Shown here one piece after another: positions 60,209 to 64,000 of a DNA stretch of 64,000 nucleotides. Source of the stretch: Bacteroidia bacterium (lineage in GTDB: Bacteria > Bacteroidota > Bacteroidia > J057 > JADKCL01); the NCBI GenBank assembly GCA_020635905.1, contig JACJYV010000001.1, forward strand, positions 1,240,001-1,304,000, written 5' to 3'. The notes under the pieces were generated by a model. The model was given only the letters and a program-made list of their open reading frames with translations. It had not been told where the DNA came from and made no database searches. Both the position numbers and the translations under genes were made by a program. Numbering within the stretch: position 1 is the first letter of the stretch; every line of letters starts with the position of its first letter.

Positions 60209-60865
60209 ATGAAAAAGATTTATTTATTCCTTCTCGTTTGGTTGTGTGTGGCAAGTTGTCAGCAGGAAAAAGTAACCCTGTGTGAAAGTCCGGTATGCGA
60301 TAAATACATCACCATTTGGGAAAATCTCTTCAAAAGCAGGAATCAAATTTCAGATGAATGGTTCAACCAACACGTCAGTCTGGTCAGTACGGAAACCACA
60401 TCCTGGGTCGAAAATGAATCCTTCCTCGTGCATTACCAGATCAGTATTGATTGGGCAAAAATAGATCTTCACGACAAACTTGCCATCAAAATTCATCAGG
60501 ACGAACTTTATTTCCCAAAAGGCACCCTGCCCCTGAACCTTGAATTAAATGAAGCGGAAATCAACCTTTGCCTGGATCATTTGGCTTTTGGCTCCCAAAT
60601 GGCCACGGTTAATCCCATTTCTGAACTCCGTTTTTCATCCAGAAAGCAGGCTTTGGCCGAATTGGAAAGATTGGCCGACCATGTGCAATTGAAGCCTCGG
60701 GAATTATATTTCAAAAAGCAAAAACCCACTTTCAATGCCAATGGCAACCCTTATTTACCCGCTTTTGGAGTAATTGACAATGAGGCAAACCAATGCATTT
60801 CTGGCGAGATTGACCTTGTGACCGGGATCGGAGAAATAAACCTGACTACCTGCCGAATTTATTAG
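60209..60865 (+). CDS. Uncharacterised lipoprotein, 218 residues
   Basis: The N-terminus MKKIYLFLLVWLCVASC is a clean lipoprotein signal with lipobox VASC, so the protein is likely membrane-anchored on the outer side of the inner membrane or in the outer membrane. The mature part has four further cysteines (near LCESPVC, INLCLDH and NQCISGE), which might pair, and mixed alpha/beta character. I do not recognise a family. The gene stands alone between a divergent T9SS gene and the next exported protein about 90 bases downstream, so it may be the first of a small co-directional group. Function unknown. Confidence 0.78.
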   Translation: MKKIYLFLLVWLCVASCQQEKVTLCESPVCDKYITIWENLFKSRNQISDEWFNQHVSLVSTETTSWVENESFLVHYQISIDWAKIDLHDKLAIKIHQDELYFPKGTLPLNLELNEAEINLCLDHLAFGSQMATVNPISELRFSSRKQALAELERLADHVQLKPRELYFKKQKPTFNANGNPYLPAFGVIDNEANQCISGEIDLVTGIGEINLTTCRIY

Positions 60866-60952
60866 CCGTAATAATCTTCTGGATCAAACTTCCCAAAATC
60901 ATTTTCCTGTGTATCCATTATTGGTAAATTGGCACAGATTTAATTGAGTAGC

Positions 60953-62119
60953 ATGTTTCGCAGCAGATTTTTGATCCTGGCCTGGCTGATGGGCCTGATG
61001 GGCACCACATTGATGGCACAAGGCCCGGAAACGGCAGCCTTGCTTTCCCTGCCCAATCCACAACTGAAAAAAGACCGTCTGGCCCAGCAAAAACTGCTGG
61101 ACCTGGTCCAGCCCTACGTGATTGATTCCGTGCTGAAGGAGGATATTTGTACCCAAAGAGGCATGCCCAGGGCCCTGGTCAACCAGGAAGTAAGGCACTG
61201 GAAAGCCATCAAACCCGTCAAGCAAAAGCTGGTGGGAATTACGGTCAAAGACAATAAAACTTATGTGGGCAGTGTGCCCACCAATGGGGGCATTTGGCGG
61301 GAGCGCGACGTGTGCTTTCACCTGACTTCCCACCTGCCCAAATACATCGACCTGATCAGTCACGGCTTCGACAGGCAGGATGCTTCAGGACGGGATCTGA
61401 AATCCAAAAAATATGTGGATCCCCCCTTTCCCTGCCCGGACAGCCTGCTTTTTGAGGGAAATTGCCTGGACGTGGAGCTGGAATGCACCCCCAAAATCAA
61501 CCTGCGCCGCAACCGCCTGAATGACCGTTTTTATCCCTGCAAAGTCAGCAGTTCCATGCTTACCCACCCCAACATGGGCACCGCTCACCTGCCCCTTGGC
61601 GTGTATGGCCCCTTCGTGTCTGACTGCATGCACAATTGCAAGCCCGAGATTCACCCCTACGAATGGATCTGGTGGCTCAATCTGGATACGACCAGCGCCC
61701 TGCGCAAGGACTGGATGATCGGCCTCCTGAACGACGATACCCGCCGCTTCACCAATTGGGTGGATTCTCCCCGCCGCGGCGGCATTTCATTGCCCTTTGC
61801 CTGCCAGCCGGGCCAGGATCTGTCCATCTCCCTGGATTTACTGGTCTGGGATGAATTTTTGCCCATTGAAGATGCCCATTTGCCTGCCAACCCCGCGACG
61901 AAGGTCACTCCCAAAGTGGAAGAACTTACCTTCGACCTGCCGGGCGGAGGCAAAGCCCACCTGAAAACCTCAATCCCCGTCGAAGATGGGCTGCGGCTGT
62001 GGGTAACCGGCCTGCAAAAAGATCCGTCCAGCGGCCTGCTGCTGGGTCAGCTGCATCTGGCGGTGGCGGTGAAAAATCTTTTCACCGCCCGGGTGGTCTT
62101 TGATGGGGAGGCTCAATAG
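60953..62119 (+). CDS. Uncharacterised exported protein, 388 residues
   Basis: An ATG at 60953 is preferred over the in-frame TTG at 60944, because it begins a good signal peptide (MFRSRFLILAWLMGLMGTTL, cut near MAQ). The mature protein contains a Cys-containing segment (DVCFHLTSHLPKYIDL), a DPPFPCPDSLLFEGNCLDVE stretch and a C-terminal beta-rich part. I recognise no family or active site. The many Pro, Asp and Trp residues suggest a compact beta-domain protein. A lipoprotein gene with its own promoter-like element starts 86 bases downstream on the same strand. Function unknown; periplasmic or secreted by the signal. Confidence 0.75.
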   Translation: MFRSRFLILAWLMGLMGTTLMAQGPETAALLSLPNPQLKKDRLAQQKLLDLVQPYVIDSVLKEDICTQRGMPRALVNQEVRHWKAIKPVKQKLVGITVKDNKTYVGSVPTNGGIWRERDVCFHLTSHLPKYIDLISHGFDRQDASGRDLKSKKYVDPPFPCPDSLLFEGNCLDVELECTPKINLRRNRLNDRFYPCKVSSSMLTHPNMGTAHLPLGVYGPFVSDCMHNCKPEIHPYEWIWWLNLDTTSALRKDWMIGLLNDDTRRFTNWVDSPRRGGISLPFACQPGQDLSISLDLLVWDEFLPIEDAHLPANPATKVTPKVEELTFDLPGGGKAHLKTSIPVEDGLRLWVTGLQKDPSSGLLLGQLHLAVAVKNLFTARVVFDGEAQ

Positions 62120-62170
62120 CCCCACTAACCCCACCCCCGCATTTTCAAACCAGTCCATCCCTTTTTTCCT

Positions 62171-62178
62171 TACCTTTG
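62171..62178 (+). promoter_or_regulatory. Bacteroidota -7 promoter element
   Basis: TACCTTTG matches TAnnTTTG and ends 27 bases before the ATG at 62206. As at 36591, the sequence AAAATCAATT follows before the start codon. No -33 TTG is evident. Confidence 0.5.
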
Positions 62179-62205
62179 GGAAAGCTGTTATAAAATCAAT
62201 TGCTC

Positions 62206-62799
62206 ATGCGTCACCAACCCACACATCGTTCGCATTTTGCCTTTTGGGGAATTTTCCTGCTGGCCCTGGCCCTGATTCAGGGATGCGCCTGTGAATTTCA
62301 ACCCGAATTTGCCGCCTCAGAAATCCAGGTTCCTGTGCAGGACACCATTTATCCTGCCCTCACGGCTGAGATCCTGGTCAAAGACGGCAGGTGCCCGGTG
62401 ATGCTGGAATCTGTGCTTTGCGACGGCAAACCCATCCGCGGCAGCGTGCGTTGCGACAAGGACATTGATTTCGAAAAACAACCTTTCTTCCTCTGGGTCA
62501 GAGCCACGGACGGAGGAGGCCTGGCCGGACTGGAAATCAGTCTGATCGGGGGAGAATTTGACCGCCAGGATACCCTGTTCACCTACACCGAGCCCATGCA
62601 AAAACTCGCCACCTGGAAAGGTGAACGCAGCAAGGCCCTGGATGGCAAAGCCTATTACGGCCTGATTACGCCCGAAGAAGCTTATGGTGAACGCATTTCC
62701 CTCACCATCCGCGCCCGTGACTATACAGGCAACGAAACCCTGATCGTTTGGGCCCTGAAATTTCCCCTGGATAAAATCCGAAAATCCAGTCCGGCCTGA
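62206..62799 (+). CDS. Uncharacterised lipoprotein, 197 residues
   Basis: The frame extends to a TTG at 62200, but the ATG at 62206 is the better start. It begins a lipoprotein signal with a hydrophobic core (FAFWGIFLLALALIQGC, lipobox IQGC). The mature part looks like one or two beta-sandwich domains: LVKDGRCPVMLESVLCDGKP, FFLWVRATDGGGLAGLEISL and LTIRARDYTGNET resemble Ig/cadherin-like folds seen in Bacteroidota surface lipoproteins. No catalytic motif is visible. The TGA overlaps the ATG of the SRPBCC gene (TGATG), so the two are very likely translated as a coupled pair. Confidence 0.78.
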   Translation: MRHQPTHRSHFAFWGIFLLALALIQGCACEFQPEFAASEIQVPVQDTIYPALTAEILVKDGRCPVMLESVLCDGKPIRGSVRCDKDIDFEKQPFFLWVRATDGGGLAGLEISLIGGEFDRQDTLFTYTEPMQKLATWKGERSKALDGKAYYGLITPEEAYGERISLTIRARDYTGNETLIVWALKFPLDKIRKSSPA

Positions 62800-63275
62800 T
62801 GTCTGCCTCAAGATACCATGTGCAAACCCGGCGTGAAATTCATGCCCCCATCGAACGGGTCTGGGAAATTCTGACCGGGGTGGAGCATTATGGCGACTGG
62901 AATCCCTTTGTGGTGAAGGTGGAAATGAACACTCCCCAATTGCAGGTGGGCACCAAAATGACCCTGCACGTCCGCTGGCCGGGCGGTGGGGGAGTAAAAG
63001 CAGTGGAACAGGTGAAGGTTTTGGATGCACCTGCTATGAAAAACCAAATCCGGGAAGCAACCTGGATTTATAATTATCTGGGCATGCCTGCCGCATTGGG
63101 CATGGTCAGGGGTTCGCGCATTCAGAAGCTGCGCCAGGAACCCGGAAAACCGGTCATTTACACGGGGGAGGAGATTTTTACGGGTTGGGCCCGGCCTTTT
63201 CTTCCCCTGCAAAGGGTGATCGATGGGTTTGAAGCCCAGGCCACCGCCTTGAAAGGGATCTGCGAATTGAGGTAG
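62799..63275 (+). CDS. SRPBCC-family (START/Bet v1-like) protein
   Basis: The 158-residue protein shows the usual start of SRPBCC proteins, REIHAPIERVWEILTGVEHYGDWNPFV, which matches the polyketide-cyclase/dehydrase-type subgroup, and runs the normal full length. These proteins form a hydrophobic cavity that binds lipids or other small ligands, but the ligand cannot be told from sequence. There is no signal peptide, so it is presumably cytosolic, although it is translationally coupled to a lipoprotein gene. The start is fixed by the TGATG overlap with the upstream gene. Confidence 0.85.
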   Translation: MSASRYHVQTRREIHAPIERVWEILTGVEHYGDWNPFVVKVEMNTPQLQVGTKMTLHVRWPGGGGVKAVEQVKVLDAPAMKNQIREATWIYNYLGMPAALGMVRGSRIQKLRQEPGKPVIYTGEEIFTGWARPFLPLQRVIDGFEAQATALKGICELR

Positions 63276-63369
63276 GGAAAGAGCTTCGAGTTGCAAGCTT
63301 CGGGTTTCGAGCTGCCACACAGTGGCGCCCATGGCCCGGGCTTCCACAAAGTGGGGCCCGGGCTTCTCG
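63276..63369. repeat. Short intergenic repeats next to the IS630-type transposase
   Basis: GGCCCGGGCTTC occurs twice as a direct repeat (63333-63344 and 63355-63366). Each copy is preceded by a small palindrome, CCACACAGTGG (63315-63325) or CCACAAAGTGG (63344-63354). Upstream, the words GCTTCGAG and GCTTCGGG alternate (63291-63312). This may be an intergenic repeat family or the end of the insertion element; with one end visible I cannot decide. Confidence 0.6.
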
Positions 63370-64000
63370 TCAAGTTGAAATTTTCGGGTAAAGCCTTTTG
63401 AGCTTTATGCGTGCTTCATTGGTTGAGAACTGCCAATCTATCCTGGCCTCTTTTTGGTTTCGGTCTTCTTCCCAGGCCTGTACTTGCAGGATCATTTTTT
63501 CTTTGCTTTCAATGCGACGATTGAGGCATTGGCCTTTCAATGTATTCAGTTCTATTTCAGCGATGTTGAGCCAACTGCCATGGGTGGGCGTGAAAACAAA
63601 TTCAAATTTCTCCAGCATCTGATGGGCTTTCTCAGGCGGAAAATATTCGTAAAATGCTGCTGGCTTGTGGGTGGAAAGGTTATCCAAAACCACTGTAATG
63701 AGTCGGGCGTGAGGATAGGCATTGTAAATCTCCTCCATAAAATCCACCCAGTCGGCAGTTTTATGCGTGTCTTTTATCCGAACGATCCGCTTTCCATCCA
63801 GGGGTTCATTGGCCATAAAGATCGAAACGGTCCCCTTACGCTCATATTCATAATCCGTGCGTAATTCTCCATTCGAGGCTCGGTAGGGCTGATTTACTTC
63901 AGCGATTAACTGATTGGGGGATTCATCCATACAAACAATCGGATGCAAGGGATCGTAGGGACGGTGATAAATGTCCAGAATCCGTTCCATCCGGTAGACG
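63370..64000 (-). CDS. IS630-family DDE transposase, C-terminal part (5' end outside window)
   Basis: The visible part is a DDE-superfamily endonuclease. The first catalytic Asp is in IVCMDESP, the second in VVLDNLSTHKPAAF, and the acidic residue closing the triad is in HGSWLNIAEIELNTL; the spacing and the sequence around them are typical of IS630. The frame stays open upstream of the ATG at 63990 to the window edge (V-Y-R before the Met), so the N-terminal helix-turn-helix part lies outside. It catalyses cut-and-paste movement, normally at TA targets. The left boundary of the element cannot be seen, and no terminal inverted repeat could be paired. Confidence 0.9.
   Translation of the reverse strand, partial: VYRMERILDIYHRPYDPLHPIVCMDESPNQLIAEVNQPYRASNGELRTDYEYERKGTVSIFMANEPLDGKRIVRIKDTHKTADWVDFMEEIYNAYPHARLITVVLDNLSTHKPAAFYEYFPPEKAHQMLEKFEFVFTPTHGSWLNIAEIELNTLKGQCLNRRIESKEKMILQVQAWEEDRNQKEARIDWQFSTNEARIKLKRLYPKIST

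Larger units (their letters stand above)
63276..64000 (-). mobile_element. IS630-type insertion sequence, partial
   Basis: It is defined by the transposase above. The left end is placed loosely in the repeat-rich 63276-63369 stretch; the other end is outside the window, so neither terminal repeats nor a TA target duplication can be confirmed. Confidence 0.6.

Noticed and set aside
62317..63030. 237-codon minus-strand open frame across two plus-strand genes
   Set aside because: The plus-strand genes have a lipoprotein signal, a TGATG coupling and an SRPBCC fold; the minus frame has none of these.
1..64000. tRNA or rRNA genes
   Set aside because: No cloverleaf-like or rRNA-like stretch was noticed in the intergenic regions, although no search tool was available.

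Overview
The window looks like a chromosomal segment of a Bacteroidota bacterium, probably of the Saprospiria/Chitinophagales type. Two proteins end in type IX secretion (T9SS) sorting domains, several lipoproteins have short Bacteroidota-style lipoboxes, three plus-strand genes have a TAnnTTTG promoter element, and one exported protein combines Asp-box repeats with a GEVED domain. No rRNA, tRNA or CRISPR array was seen.

Layout: (1) 1-2555, plus strand: two tandem sedolisin (S53) peptidases, the first cut by the window edge and carrying a C-terminal DUF697-like membrane module. (2) 2582-7717, minus: a 1711-residue Ser/Thr kinase - AAA ATPase - GAF - adenylate cyclase fusion. (3) 7892-35817, minus: a three-gene operon of two giant nonribosomal peptide synthetases (5961 and 3133 residues) and a small methyltransferase. 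It contains an adenylation domain interrupted by a methyltransferase, a decayed adenylation domain, an acyl-ligase/ketoreductase module, a Cys heterocyclisation module and a terminal thioesterase. The colinear reading is acyl-Gly-Gly-X(Me)-X-Asp-(alpha-hydroxy acid)-thiazoline, a lipodepsipeptide-like product. (4) 35980-38775: a small unknown protein, an alkaline phosphatase lipoprotein and a convergent unknown lipoprotein. (5) 39210-55643, plus: one 5477-residue exported fibre protein built from Asn-at-d heptads, beta connectors and seven YadA-head-like modules, followed by an S74-type intramolecular chaperone, a coiled coil and a T9SS sorting domain. (6) 55905-59963, minus: a T9SS-exported Asp-box/GEVED protein. 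(7) 60209-63275, plus: three unknown exported proteins or lipoproteins and a SRPBCC protein. (8) 63370-64000, minus: an IS630-type transposase cut by the right edge.

How the parts work together: the synthetase operon is a self-contained assembly line with colinear gene order (starter C first, thioesterase last), but no MbtH, phosphopantetheinyl transferase or transporter is visible. The giant fibre and the Asp-box protein are cell-surface or secreted T9SS cargo. The multi-domain kinase/cyclase beside the operon could be a signalling input, but nothing in the sequence proves a link. The two most notable items are the synthetase line with its unusual modules and the heptad-quantised giant fibre.
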